A program made the translations under genes and the position numbers. The notes under the pieces are model-generated. The model had not been told where the DNA came from. It saw only the letters and a program-made list of their open reading frames with translations, and made no database searches. This document shows positions 35,240-44,208 of a stretch of 64,000 bases of DNA, piece after piece (position 1 is the stretch's first letter; every line of letters begins with the position of its first letter). This DNA is from JAPOUP01 sp965203605 (GTDB lineage Bacteria > Pseudomonadota > Alphaproteobacteria > Rhodobacterales > Rhodobacteraceae), in the NCBI GenBank assembly GCA_965203605.1, contig OZ241902.1, positions 2,108,001-2,172,000 of the forward strand, given 5' to 3'.

Positions 35240-36574
35240 TCAATTCCGGAGCGGCGACCAAGAGGGATCCGAAGCCGCCCCCGAGACCGGCACCCGGCGG
35301 AGGTTTCTGCCGGAGATATCCACGGAGTAGAGTGCCGGCGCACCGGTGGCGCCCCGACTCTCCCTGGTAAACATGATCACCCGACCGTTGGGCGACCAGG
35401 TTGGCCCCTCATCGAGGAAACTCGCCGTCAGCAACCTCTCTTCGGAACCATCAATGCGCATCACTCCGATATGGAATCGCCCCCTGTACTCCTTGGTGAA
35501 AGCGATAAGGTCTCCACGGGGCGACCAGACCGGCGTTCCATAGCGCCCTTGACCGTAGCTGATCCGTCTAGCCTCCCCTCCTTCAGCCGGCATGACGTAC
35601 AGTTGCTGCGTGCGGGAGCGATCCGACTCAAACACGATCCGCTCGCCATCCGGCGAGTAACTCGGCGCGGTCTCGATTCCTGGATTGGAAGTCAGACGGG
35701 TCGTCTGCCCAGTTTCCGTTGACATGCTGAAAATATCAGTGTTGCCGCCCTGACTTAACGAGAAAACCACGCTTGAACCATCAGGCGAGAACCGCGGAGC
35801 GAAGGTCATCGTTCCGGGTGCCCCGCCGAGTGCGCGTTTACTCGCATCTGCCCCGCCAATCAAGAAAATCTCCGGACGTCCGGTCTCATAGGATGTATAG
35901 AGGATCCTGTCGCCGTCTGGCGAGAAACGCGGGGCCAAAACGATGGTGGAATCATCCGTCAGGAACCGTAAGTTGGCTCCATCGTAGTCCATCAAGGCAA
36001 TTCTCTTGCGCCGGGCGTTCTTGGGGCCAGCCTCGCTGACAAACACTATTCGACTATCAAAATACCCACCTTCGCCGGTAATTCTACTGTAGACCTGATC
36101 CGCCACTTTATGTGCCAATCTGCGCCAGTTCGACTGCGAGGCTGACAGCTGCAGCCCATGGCCGAGCGGACTTTCGGCAAAAACGTCGAAGACGCGAAAC
36201 ATCACAGTCACTCTTCCATTGTTGGCCAGTCCAACCGAACCGGTTATCAACGCCCGTGCATTGATGGCCTTCCAGTCAGGATACTGGACCGGACTGTCGA
36301 AGCCTGTGACCCTTGAGATGTGGGCCTCGACCGGAATTTCCCTGAAGAGTCCGGTGTTCGTTAGATCGGCGACGATGACGTCCGTTATCTCCGCGGCCAA
36401 TTCCACCGACCTGGGGTTCTGGGCTATGAAACGAGGCGCAGCAAAGGGAAACGGCTCGATCACGCCGTCCGTGATTTCGATCCTGAGTGGACCCTGCGCC
36501 AGCACCGTCGAGGAAAGGCATGCCAAGAGGAGAGGCAGAGAAACAGCGAATGCCTGCATGATTTTTCGTGTCAT
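35240..36574 (-). CDS. tolB: Tol-Pal translocation protein TolB
   Basis: TolB is the periplasmic shuttle that binds Pal through its six-bladed beta-propeller and TolA through its N-terminus. The 444-residue protein from ATG 36574 has a signal peptide ending near VLAQG. An N-terminal domain runs to about residue 165 (ITDGVIEPFPFAAPRF; DLTNTGLFREIPVEAHI), then WD40-like propeller repeats (APRFSPDGDRILYTSY; PSYSPDGERIVFESDRS; PTWSPNGRVIMFTRES). Its start overlaps the stop of the chimeric gene by 4 bp (ATGA), the same junction that gene has with tolA. Confidence 0.95.
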   Translation of the reverse strand: MTRKIMQAFAVSLPLLLACLSSTVLAQGPLRIEITDGVIEPFPFAAPRFIAQNPRSVELAAEITDVIVADLTNTGLFREIPVEAHISRVTGFDSPVQYPDWKAINARALITGSVGLANNGRVTVMFRVFDVFAESPLGHGLQLSASQSNWRRLAHKVADQVYSRITGEGGYFDSRIVFVSEAGPKNARRKRIALMDYDGANLRFLTDDSTIVLAPRFSPDGDRILYTSYETGRPEIFLIGGADASKRALGGAPGTMTFAPRFSPDGSSVVFSLSQGGNTDIFSMSTETGQTTRLTSNPGIETAPSYSPDGERIVFESDRSRTQQLYVMPAEGGEARRISYGQGRYGTPVWSPRGDLIAFTKEYRGRFHIGVMRIDGSEERLLTASFLDEGPTWSPNGRVIMFTRESRGATGAPALYSVDISGRNLRRVPVSGAASDPSWSPLRN

Positions 36575-37605
36575 TTTAGCCTCATTTTCTCGGGATTGAA
36601 GGTGATTTCGATCTCGCGCCACTGTTCATACCGATCAACGGGCAGTTCATAGCCTTCAGTTCCGCACCGCAGTATAGCACGTCTGGCAGTGTCAAATGCA
36701 ATGTTCGCCGCCGCTTCGGATCCGCCGGAAAAACCGAGTAAGCGCAGACTTTCCGGTTTTCCGTCGCGCGTCATGGATATCCCGACTGTCACCACGACCT
36801 TAAGCGCCTCCGCATCTATCGCGCCGACGTTCCAGCACCGCTGAACCGCAGCCCGTAGCGCATCGACCTCGCCAGGCGACAGAGCGGGGGTGGAAATCGG
36901 AGATGGCTCCGTGTCTTGACCCCCTTCGGCAAGTGCACCTTCAAGGGCTTGATCGACAGTAATCGAGAGATAATCTGAAGTCTGTTCCGGAACCTGTTCC
37001 TGTTTCGATTGCGCCACTGAAGGAGACGGGGATACCGTTTTCGGGCGCAAACTCCTGCGTTTGGATTCGACAGCCGAGGTCACCTGACTGTCGAAAATCC
37101 CTCCTTCGCCGACAATTCTGATAAAGACCTGATCCGCCACCCTTTGGGCCAACCTGCGCCAGTTCTCCCGCGGGGCGGAGGACCGCATCACATGGCCCAA
37201 CAAGCGTTCAGCATGGACATCGAAGACCCAAAACTTCACGATAACCTCTCCGTTGCCAGCAACTTCTACCAAACCGGTTATCAGTAACTGGGCCTTGATC
37301 GTCTGCCAGTTGGAATTCTCATCGGAGTTGGAAGAGCTCGTCACAGTCGGGATGTGCTTCTCAACCGGAATCTTCCTGAACAACCCCGTGTTCGCCAGAT
37401 CGTCGATCACGGCCCGCGTGAATTGGGAGGCCAATTCCACCTCAGCCAGATCCTGAGCGATGAACCGAGGCACCGCAAGCCGTAGGGGTTTGATCAAGCC
37501 ATCGGCGGTTCCGATCACCCATGAACCCTGTGTCGCCGTCACCAAAGGGCCGGGCAAGAGCAGAGGCAGGGCAAGAGCGAATGCCTGTATGATCTTCCGT
37601 GTCAT
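36571..37605 (-). CDS. chimeric protein: TolB N-terminal domain fused to TolA C-terminal domain
   Basis: This 344-residue protein starts with a TolB-like signal peptide (MTRKIIQAFALALPLLLPGP). A TolB-like N-terminal domain runs to about residue 172 (DLANTGLFRKIPVEKHIP; NWRRLAQRVADQVFIRIVGE), about half identical to the neighbouring TolB. No propeller follows. A short linker leads into a TolA domain III at about residues 250-344 (PALSPGEVDALRAAVQRCWN; RRAILRCGTEGYELPVDRYE), nearly identical to the neighbouring TolA. Gene order tolA - [TolB-N/TolA-C] - tolB and identical ATGA junctions on both sides are what a tandem duplication of a tolA-3'/tolB-5' segment would leave. It should be a soluble periplasmic protein carrying both halves of a TolA-TolB contact. 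The function is unknown. Confidence 0.88.
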   Translation of the reverse strand: MTRKIIQAFALALPLLLPGPLVTATQGSWVIGTADGLIKPLRLAVPRFIAQDLAEVELASQFTRAVIDDLANTGLFRKIPVEKHIPTVTSSSNSDENSNWQTIKAQLLITGLVEVAGNGEVIVKFWVFDVHAERLLGHVMRSSAPRENWRRLAQRVADQVFIRIVGEGGIFDSQVTSAVESKRRSLRPKTVSPSPSVAQSKQEQVPEQTSDYLSITVDQALEGALAEGGQDTEPSPISTPALSPGEVDALRAAVQRCWNVGAIDAEALKVVVTVGISMTRDGKPESLRLLGFSGGSEAAANIAFDTARRAILRCGTEGYELPVDRYEQWREIEITFNPEKMRLK

Positions 37606-38816
37606 TTGAGTCGCATTTTCTCGGGATTGAACGTGATCTCGGTCTCACGCCAATGTTCATACCGGTCGACGGGCAGATCATAGCCTTCAGTTCCACATCG
37701 CAGTATGGCACGTCTGGCGGTGTCAAATGCAATGTTCGCCGCCGCTTCGGATCCGCCGGAAAAACCGAGTAAGCGCAGACTTTCCGGTTTTCCGTCGCGC
37801 GTCATGGATATCCCAACTGTCACCACGACCTTAAGCGCCTCCGTACTTATCGCGCCGACGTTCCAGCACCGCTGAACCGCAGCCCGTAGCGCATCGACCT
37901 CGCCAGGCGACAGAGCGGGGGTGGAAATCGCAGATGGCTCCGTGTCTTGACCCTCCTCGGCAAGAGCGGCCTGAATGGCTTGATCGATGGCTGTAGAGCG
38001 ATCAAGCGAAGTCTGTTCCGGAGCCTGCTCCTGTTCCGATTGCGCCACTGAAGGAGACGGAGGTTCCGGATCGGGATCCACCACCTGAGTGGTTTCCGTG
38101 TCCACACGTCGTTCAGGGCGCACACGTGGAATTGAGGAAGTGACCAGTGCCGGCGTTTCGGCCTCGGTTACGATTTCCGTTGTCGCTTCGTCCGGTGCGG
38201 CCGCTGGCAGATCCAGTGCCACATCCAAACTCTCGGACTCAGGTGACACGCGCCGAACAGGTGTTTCGGAAAATTCCGGACTCGGCTGAGACTCAATCAC
38301 CGGTGTCGGCGCGATCCGCGGTGCTTCATGTGGCGCGGGCACCTCGTCAGACGGAAGAGGATCCTGGGAGACAAGGGGAACCGGATCTGGCACCGCGAGG
38401 TCGGCCGTCATGTCCTCATCGGAATCGGGTGGTGTCCCGTCGGGAATTTCTGGCGCCTCAAACTCGTCTTGAGACGACTCCAGTTGGTCCGGCACTACAG
38501 GTGTAGGCATCTCGACCACTGCCAGTGCATCCGAAGGTCGAGGTGCAGGAGCCGGAGGGTCATCGGATTGCACCGAGAAGGCGCCTGGAATGTCAGGAAG
38601 CGCCGGTGCCTGAAGCTGGGGCGGGACAAGTCCCGCATACTCCGCCTCCGACACGATCATAACGTTGGCAACCTCCGGTGGCGGGGTGTTGAAATCCATC
38701 CAGCTGTCAAGCCAATCGCCGATGACAAGGCCCAGGACGAGAACGAAGTGTCCGATTCCCGAGATGAGCGTTCCCCGGTTCAAGCCGCTGATCCCCAAAG
38801 CTGAACAGTGGTCCAC
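37602..38816 (-). CDS. tolA: Tol-Pal energy-transducing protein TolA
   Basis: TolA spans the periplasm and transmits proton-motive force from TolQR to TolB/Pal. The 404-residue protein (GTG start) has one N-terminal membrane helix (ISGIGHFVLVLGLVIGDWL) and a long Pro/Glu/Asp-rich middle region in place of the Ala/Lys-rich helix of enterobacteria. The C-terminal domain III contains VQRCWNVGAISTEALKVVV and AILRCGTEGYDLP, with the two Cys that usually form a disulfide. Acidic Pro-rich linkers are common in alphaproteobacterial TolA. It lies 92 bp downstream of tolR and overlaps the chimeric gene. Confidence 0.92.
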   Translation of the reverse strand: MDHCSALGISGLNRGTLISGIGHFVLVLGLVIGDWLDSWMDFNTPPPEVANVMIVSEAEYAGLVPPQLQAPALPDIPGAFSVQSDDPPAPAPRPSDALAVVEMPTPVVPDQLESSQDEFEAPEIPDGTPPDSDEDMTADLAVPDPVPLVSQDPLPSDEVPAPHEAPRIAPTPVIESQPSPEFSETPVRRVSPESESLDVALDLPAAAPDEATTEIVTEAETPALVTSSIPRVRPERRVDTETTQVVDPDPEPPSPSVAQSEQEQAPEQTSLDRSTAIDQAIQAALAEEGQDTEPSAISTPALSPGEVDALRAAVQRCWNVGAISTEALKVVVTVGISMTRDGKPESLRLLGFSGGSEAAANIAFDTARRAILRCGTEGYDLPVDRYEHWRETEITFNPEKMRLK

Positions 38817-38908
38817 CGCGACCGCCAGCAGCCTGAAAGATCAACAACCCAGCCAAACGAACCATACTTGCCAGCCAGTCCAGATTTGCGCCAGACGTTC
38901 GTCATCTG

Positions 38909-39391
38909 TCATTCATCGTCCTTTTCCAGCGAAATACCGCCGGTATCCGTCACCAGGCCGATGTTTCGGAATCCACCTGCGTTAAGTGCCCCCATCACGC
39001 GCATCACGTAATCATAGGAAAGTGAGCCATCGGCACGCAGGAACACCCGATCGCTGGAGCGCTCCGAGAGGACAGCCGTTAGCCTGCCGATCAATTCGCC
39101 GGGTGGCGTCTCGCTCTCCTGAATCAGAATTAAACCTTCAGCCGTCAGCGTCACCGTCAGCGGTTCCTCGTTGTCAACCGGCAACGCTTCGGCAGCCGTC
39201 TCAGGGAGTTGAACGGGCACACCGACGGTCAAGAGCGGCGCCGACACCATGAATATGATCAACAGCACCAGCATAACGTCGACAAATGGCGTCACGTTAA
39301 TTTCCGACATTGAGGAGTACCGACCGCGTCGGCGACCGCTTCGACCCCGTCGCTTGCTCTCCGCCGACTCTGTGACGACGTTCGCGCCCAT
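38909..39391 (-). CDS. tolR: Tol-Pal proton channel subunit TolR (ExbD family)
   Basis: TolR forms the dimer inside the TolQ pentamer. The 160-residue protein has a basic cytoplasmic N-terminus (KRRGRSGRRRGRYSSMSE). A single membrane helix contains the functional Asp in INVTPFVDVMLVLLIIFMVS. The periplasmic domain ends with LSYDYVMRVMGALNAGGFRN, the peptidoglycan-binding/dimer segment. ATG 39391 is three bases after the tolQ stop. Confidence 0.95.
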   Translation of the reverse strand: MGANVVTESAESKRRGRSGRRRGRYSSMSEINVTPFVDVMLVLLIIFMVSAPLLTVGVPVQLPETAAEALPVDNEEPLTVTLTAEGLILIQESETPPGELIGRLTAVLSERSSDRVFLRADGSLSYDYVMRVMGALNAGGFRNIGLVTDTGGISLEKDDE

Positions 39392-39394
39392 CTG

Positions 39395-40063
39395 TCAGCG
39401 ATCCAACTGTCTGCTGAGAAGAGTCGCGAACTCATCCGCAAAGGACTCGTAACCTGCAACTATCCGATCGCTGTCCGCAGAAAGCTTGTTGTAGAATATG
39501 ACCGCCGGAATCGCCGCCAGAAGTCCGAGACCTGTTGCGAGCAGAGCCTCCGCAATTCCCGGCGCGACGACGGCGAGATTCGTCGACTGCTGTTGAGCGA
39601 TCTCCCAAAAGGCGCGCATTATCCCCCAGACAGTTCCGAACAACCCAACAAACGGCGCGGTGGCGCCTACTGTGGCGAGAAAGCTCAGACCCCTGTTCAG
39701 GCGTTCAGCCTCCTTGGCAATGGCGACATCCATCGAACGGTCGATTCGGGCCTGCGCGCCACGAATCGCCTCTCCGTTCGGTCTATGTGATCGGTGCCAT
39801 TCAAGCATTCCGGCCGCGAAGATCTTTTCCGACGATCCCGCCGGCTCCGGACCAAGCCGCCGATAGAGCTCGTCCAGAGGTTCGCCCGACCAGAACATTT
39901 CCTCGAATCTAGAGGCCTTTCGCCGGGCCCTGGCATAGACGAAGAGCTTCTGGATGATGATCGCCCATGCCTGGAACGATGCAAGCAGCAGAATGGCCAT
40001 TACGCACTGCACCACAAACGAAGCACGCCAGAACAGCGCCAGTATCGAGAAATCCGCTTCCAT
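39395..40063 (-). CDS. tolQ: Tol-Pal proton channel subunit TolQ (ExbB family)
   Basis: TolQ is the pentameric inner-membrane stator of the Tol motor. I place the start at ATG 40063 (MEADFSILALFWRASFVVQC), as in related TolQ proteins; a GTG at 40087 would add eight residues. Three membrane segments are visible (CVMAILLLASFQAWAIIIQK; LATVGATAPFVGLFGTVWGI; ALLATGLGLLAAIPAVIFYN). The Thr/Pro-containing helices line the channel. The frame is intact at the expected length. Confidence 0.95.
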   Translation of the reverse strand: MEADFSILALFWRASFVVQCVMAILLLASFQAWAIIIQKLFVYARARRKASRFEEMFWSGEPLDELYRRLGPEPAGSSEKIFAAGMLEWHRSHRPNGEAIRGAQARIDRSMDVAIAKEAERLNRGLSFLATVGATAPFVGLFGTVWGIMRAFWEIAQQQSTNLAVVAPGIAEALLATGLGLLAAIPAVIFYNKLSADSDRIVAGYESFADEFATLLSRQLDR

Positions 40064-40147
40064 TTCCCCCTGCTCTTTCCTGTCCACCCCAATCTTCGCG
40101 GTTCGGGCTTTCTACACAATGCCATAGGGACCACGCAAAGCCAAAAA

Positions 40148-40567
40148 TCAACGAGACGATCCGGAGGCCTGGGCTTCCGTCTGCAACGCACGCCGCAGGT
40201 CAGCGGGGATTCGCGTTGGCCGACCGCTATCGGTTAGCGCTGCAAGTGTCACCGCAGACCGGAACAGCACCGTCCCGCGGCGGTGCACATTCTGCCCGAG
40301 AACGATGCGAGCGCCCGAAACTGTGCGGAGCGACGTTTCCACCTCAATCACATCGTCGAAGCAAGCAGGTTCGAGATACTCAGCTTCCAGCTTTCGGACG
40401 GCGAACACTATGTTCCGGTCGGCGCGTAGCCGCGTTTGTTCCACTCCGAGCGTCCGCAGGAATTCAGTGCGCGCACGCTCAATGAACCTTAGGTAATTGG
40501 CGTAGTAGACAATGCCCGCGAGGTCGATGTCCTCGAAATAGACACGGGTCTCAAAACGGTGGGTCAT
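40148..40567 (-). CDS. ybgC: Tol-Pal system-associated acyl-CoA thioesterase YbgC
   Basis: This 139-residue hotdog thioesterase is typically the first gene of the tol-pal cluster. From ATG 40567 it reads MTHRFETRVYFEDIDLAGIV, where the Asp of the YFEDTD-type motif is catalytic, followed by YYANYLRFIERARTEFLRTL, a strong family signature. Thirty extra codons upstream in the same frame do not resemble the family. It lies 84 bp upstream of tolQ and 105 bp downstream of ruvB. Confidence 0.93.
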   Translation of the reverse strand: MTHRFETRVYFEDIDLAGIVYYANYLRFIERARTEFLRTLGVEQTRLRADRNIVFAVRKLEAEYLEPACFDDVIEVETSLRTVSGARIVLGQNVHRRGTVLFRSAVTLAALTDSGRPTRIPADLRRALQTEAQASGSSR

Positions 40568-40672
40568 GTTCCGGTTCCCATCCCTGCAAAGGGTCTCTGC
40601 CATTCTCCTGGCGCGGCGAAGCGATCTCCGGTCAACTCGATGGAACACCGGAACCAAGGATCATGCCGCACA

Positions 40673-41698
40673 TCACTTCGCGAACAATTCCCCCTGAACC
40701 GAGGCTCCTGGCGGCTCGAGTCCCAAATGGGTCCAGGCTTTGGCAGCAAGCATTCTGCCGCGTGGCGTTCTCTGAATGAGTCCCTGTTGAATGAGATAGG
40801 GCTCTATGACCTCCTCAATGGAGTCTCGGCTCTCACTGAGGGCCGCACCCATGGTTTCGACGCCGACGGGTCCTCCGTCATAGTTTTCGGCGATTACCCG
40901 AAGATAGCGGTTGTCCGCGCCGTCAAGCCCGAGGTTATCTACCCCAAGCCGAGTGAGCGCCAGATCCGCGATTGTCCGATCCAGCCGCCCGTCCCCCTCA
41001 ACCAAGGCGAAGTCCATGACGCGACGCAATAGTCTACCGGCTATCCGTGGCGTTCCACGCGCACGCCTCGCCACCTCCCGAATTCCTTCGTCCTCCGCGA
41101 CCACGTCGAGCAGCCTTGCGCCACGCGCCACGATCTCAGCGAGTTCCTCAACTGAGTAGAACTGTAACCTGATTGGGATCCCGAAGCGATCCCGAAGCGG
41201 CGTGGTAAGCAGTCCCAGCCGGGTTGTGGCACCAACCAGCGTGAATTGCTGCAACTCAATCCGCACGGTGCGGGCCGCAGGCCCCGAGCCAATCACGAGA
41301 TCCAACTCGAAGTCCTCCAGAGCGGGATAGAGCACCTCTTCGACGACGGGAGCAAGCCGATGGATCTCATCTATGAACAGCACATCGCGCGGTTCAAGAT
41401 TTGTGAGAATGGCAGCCAGATCACCCGGTTTCGCCAGCACTGGACCGCTTGTCATTCGAAAGTTCACTCCCAGTTCGCGGGCGATGATCTGAGCCAAGGT
41501 CGTCTTGCCAAGCCCTGGAGGCCCATGAAACAACGAGTGATCCATGGCCTCGCCGCGCCGTTTCGCGCTCTCGATGAAGACCCGCAGGTTGGATCTTGCC
41601 TCCACCTGCCCGATGAACTCGTCCAGAGTTGGAGGTCTCAACGCACGGTCAAGATCCTCGGGCCTCCGGTCCGGTCTAAGTGTGGGGTCGGAAACCAA
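40673..41698 (-). CDS. ruvB: Holliday junction branch-migration ATPase RuvB
   Basis: RuvB is the hexameric AAA+ motor that drives branch migration with RuvA. The 341-residue protein has the N-terminal LDEFIGQ, Walker A GPPGLGKTTLA, Walker B VLFIDEIHRL and the Arg-finger/sensor region GATTRLGLLTTPLRDRFGIP. The C-terminal winged helix includes PYLIQQGLIQRTPRGR. It starts three bases after the ruvA stop in a ruvCAB operon. Confidence 0.97.
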   Translation of the reverse strand: MVSDPTLRPDRRPEDLDRALRPPTLDEFIGQVEARSNLRVFIESAKRRGEAMDHSLFHGPPGLGKTTLAQIIARELGVNFRMTSGPVLAKPGDLAAILTNLEPRDVLFIDEIHRLAPVVEEVLYPALEDFELDLVIGSGPAARTVRIELQQFTLVGATTRLGLLTTPLRDRFGIPIRLQFYSVEELAEIVARGARLLDVVAEDEGIREVARRARGTPRIAGRLLRRVMDFALVEGDGRLDRTIADLALTRLGVDNLGLDGADNRYLRVIAENYDGGPVGVETMGAALSESRDSIEEVIEPYLIQQGLIQRTPRGRMLAAKAWTHLGLEPPGASVQGELFAK

Positions 41699-41701
41699 CG
41701 C

Positions 41702-42370
41702 TCACCCTTTCGGAGCGAGAAGACGCAACGCCGACCGAATGAGTTCCGCCGTTTCGGCGCCGCGGTTCGCGTCAACAGCCTCGGCCACCGCTTTCGCGGC
41801 CTCACTCGGACCATATCCAAGGTTCGACAGAGCGCTCAGTGCTTCCGCCTGGGCCACCGCGCTGTCGCTCCGATGGCTTGATGTGGACGCCGGGGGCCGG
41901 CCTTCATCTGCCGGAATTTTCCCGGGAGGTTGGTCGCCGGCCACCAGTGTGCCGCCCAAGGCCATCAATGTCGGGGCCTTGTCCTTCAACTCGTTGACCA
42001 CCCTTTGGGCAATTTTCGGCCCAATCCCTGGCGCGGCCTTGACCGCGGCCCAGTCACCGATCGCAATCGCCCGGCTGACCCCGTCAGCACCCAGCATTCC
42101 CAAAATCGCCATGGACGCCTTGGCCCCCACTCCCTGGACCGTTATCAGCAACCTGTGCCATTCCTTCTCGATCGGTGAGACGAATCCGTAGAGCTGCAGC
42201 AGATCCTCCCGCACCAACAGATCAGTGTAGAGCACAACGGCTTCTCCCGGTCGGGGAAGTGCGGAAAGCGTACGCTCCGATACGTAGACGACGTAGCCCA
42301 CACCACCGACATCGACCAAGACGTGGTCACTACCGCGGTAGTCCAGCCTCCCCGCAAGCCGTCCGATCAT
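41702..42370 (-). CDS. ruvA: Holliday junction-binding protein RuvA
   Basis: RuvA recognises four-way junctions and loads RuvB. From ATG 42370 (MIGRLAGRLDYRGSDHVLVD) the 222-residue protein has the OB domain. Two helix-hairpin-helix motifs follow (LLITVQGVGAKASMAILG; AVKAAPGIGPKIAQRVVNEL), then a flexible linker and the C-terminal RuvB-contact domain (ALSALSNLGYGPSEAAKAV). Upstream in-frame residues belong to the ruvC overlap; the ATG overlaps the ruvC stop by 4 bp. Confidence 0.96.
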   Translation of the reverse strand: MIGRLAGRLDYRGSDHVLVDVGGVGYVVYVSERTLSALPRPGEAVVLYTDLLVREDLLQLYGFVSPIEKEWHRLLITVQGVGAKASMAILGMLGADGVSRAIAIGDWAAVKAAPGIGPKIAQRVVNELKDKAPTLMALGGTLVAGDQPPGKIPADEGRPPASTSSHRSDSAVAQAEALSALSNLGYGPSEAAKAVAEAVDANRGAETAELIRSALRLLAPKG

Positions 42371-42873
42371 GCCGCGGTCCTTGCCAAAGCAGCGGCGCGG
42401 TTCGACGACGCACGCATATGGTGGGCATGGCAAAGCGCAATAGCCAGCGCATCCGCAGCGTCCGGTCCATCAACCCTCACTTTCGGCAGCTGCATCCTGA
42501 CCATATGCTCTACCTGGCGTTTCTGTGCATGGCCAACCCCGACGACGGTCTTCTTGACCGTGTTTGGCGCATATTCGCCGACCACAATGCCAGCCTTGGC
42601 GGGCACCAGAAGCGCGACAGCCCGCGCCTGTCCCAATTTGAGCGTAACTGCGCCGTCCTTGTTGACAAAGGTCTGCTCAACGGCTGCGGAATCCGGTCGC
42701 AGCCTGCCAACTACATCCGTGAGTTGCTCGAACAGACTCAGCAGTCGCGACGCCAGATCGTCGCCTTGGGAAGCGAAACTTCCGTTCTCGACATGGGAAA
42801 TCCTGCTCCCATCGATCTCCACGGCTCCCCAACCAATCCGAACCAACCCAGGGTCAATTCCCAAGATGCGCAT
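42367..42873 (-). CDS. ruvC: crossover junction endodeoxyribonuclease RuvC
   Basis: RuvC is the dimeric resolvase that nicks Holliday junctions. ATG 42873 gives MRILGIDPGLVRIGWGAVEI with the first catalytic Asp; the longer frame upstream is not family-like. Further acidic positions lie in AAVEQTFVNKDGAVTLKLGQ and in VDGPDAADALAIALCHAH near the C-terminus. The protein has 168 residues, the normal length. It is the first gene of the large minus-strand block that runs to ftsH. Confidence 0.96.
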   Translation of the reverse strand: MRILGIDPGLVRIGWGAVEIDGSRISHVENGSFASQGDDLASRLLSLFEQLTDVVGRLRPDSAAVEQTFVNKDGAVTLKLGQARAVALLVPAKAGIVVGEYAPNTVKKTVVGVGHAQKRQVEHMVRMQLPKVRVDGPDAADALAIALCHAHHMRASSNRAAALARTAA

Positions 42874-43209
42874 CTGATTTCCCCAGTCCATTGTGGATAA
42901 GTCCATGCCTTTTGTGGACAGTTCCACGAAGAGATAGCACGAAACGCGAACATTGGCCAAGCCCATCCGCAGCAATGGCGGCATTGTGTGTCCTTTTTTG
43001 ACAGTGGTCTGGTTCGCGCGACCGGCGAGAAACAGGATTCATCGCGGTCAACCTGTCGTCGACCGAAAGTTCCCGGACATCCGTCATGCATAAAACGCAT
43101 GTTGGTCATGCAATTCAATCGCTTGTCCGAACCGGAAATCGGTCCTAGCTAACGCACACGACGCAAGACCGCGCCGCAACCACATCCCTTCAACACAAGG
43201 ATACATGAG

Positions 43210-43413
43210 ATGGCTTTGCTGGAATCAATCCGCCCGACGGGTTACGGCCACCGTGTTGGCACGCACCTCCGCAGTCTGGCTTCGCAACTGATCGATGACG
43301 TGGTCGCCTGGAACCGCGCCCGAGTCACCCGCAACGAGCTTTCGCGTCTTTCCGACCATGACCTACGTGACATCGGGCTCACGCGCGAGGATGTCGAGTC
43401 GATTCGACGCTGA
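43210..43413 (+). CDS. DUF1127 family small protein
   Basis: This 67-residue basic protein ends in the DUF1127 signature ELSRLSDHDLRDIGLTREDVES. Members of this family are small arginine-rich proteins in alphaproteobacteria, linked to RNA turnover and to phosphate or stress responses. It is monocistronic, with an ATG start preceded by CAAGGA, and is followed by a hairpin that looks like a terminator. Confidence 0.85.
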   Translation: MALLESIRPTGYGHRVGTHLRSLASQLIDDVVAWNRARVTRNELSRLSDHDLRDIGLTREDVESIRR

Positions 43414-43441
43414 CCTGCCAGGACACTCAGGAATATGAACC

Positions 43442-43469
43442 GGGCCGCGTCCAAGCGCGTGGCCCTCTT
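43442..43469 (+). terminator. candidate Rho-independent terminator after the DUF1127 gene
   Basis: GGGCCGCG and CGCG-T-GGCCC form a stem of about eight GC-rich pairs with one bulge around TCCAAG, followed by TCTTG. It begins 28 bp after the stop codon. The T-run is short, so termination may be weak. Confidence 0.5.
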
Positions 43470-43863
43470 GATTCCCTGGCCTCGATAGCCAGTAGGGCAA
43501 CCTACCCGAGCAGCTTGCACACACGTTGCATCCAACATCGTTGGGGGCCATCGATGTTCAGGCAACTGAAAGGCGGTGGACCTGTTCAACCGTTACCAAT
43601 GAGTGTTGGATGACGTGCAAGGTTGAAAGGGTCGCGGATGAACTGAAGAAAGACCTGTCGCAAAGTGGTTCAAAACCGCGCATTTCGGCTGCAATGGGGC
43701 ACTCTTTGCAGACCTCTATCAGCTGCCATTGCCGATCGATAGAAGGCCCCATTCGATGAGGCTCATGGGTGAGTGACGATTTGGTGCCTTCTGCTCACGG
43801 GTCGTCTGTGCGTTGCAATGGGCGACGAAACCGATCCCGCAAACGGGTTCGCGGCGGCATGTC
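43470..43863. other. 394 bp without a recognisable gene
   Basis: No frame on either strand resembles a family. It separates the DUF1127 terminator from the broken Panacea pair. Confidence 0.4.
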
Positions 43864-44208
43864 TCACTGCGCATCGAGATACCGCCGGATGTAGGCTGTG
43901 CCGAGACCAACGACAGCCCCGCTCAACATGAAGTCCTTCACATTGCCAAGACGCGTTTCATCAAGCCAGCGATAGGACTCCGGGGCCAGAATATGCCATC
44001 CCAAGGTGCAAATGGACGTGAACGCGACTATGATGATCGCGAAAAGCAGCGCCTATATACCGTAACCCACCAAACTGCGCGTAATTTGATCCCGGCCATG
44101 CGCGCTTCGTTCTTTCTCAAGCTCCCGTCTTTCGGCCTCCGCTTCCTTGCTCGCAGGCACTTCCTGCGGCTTTCGGACCGTCTTGAAGCCCTGCCCATCA
44201 TTCTTCAT
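43864..44208 (-). pseudogene. small membrane protein (possible Panacea-paired toxin), interrupted by an amber codon
   Basis: Reading from ATG 44208, 51 codons give a charged N-terminus (EAEAERRELEKERSAHGRDQ) ending SLVGYGI, then TAG at 44053-44055. The same frame continues for 63 more residues: a membrane helix ALLFAIIIVAFTSICTLGWH, then KDFMLSGAVVGLGTAYIRRY, and stops at 43864. The continuity across the stop shows a single gene of 114 residues with one nonsense mutation. The start overlaps the end of the upstream Panacea gene by 11 bp. Small membrane-acting toxins are known partners of Panacea antitoxins, but the order and sequence here are not diagnostic. Confidence 0.6.
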
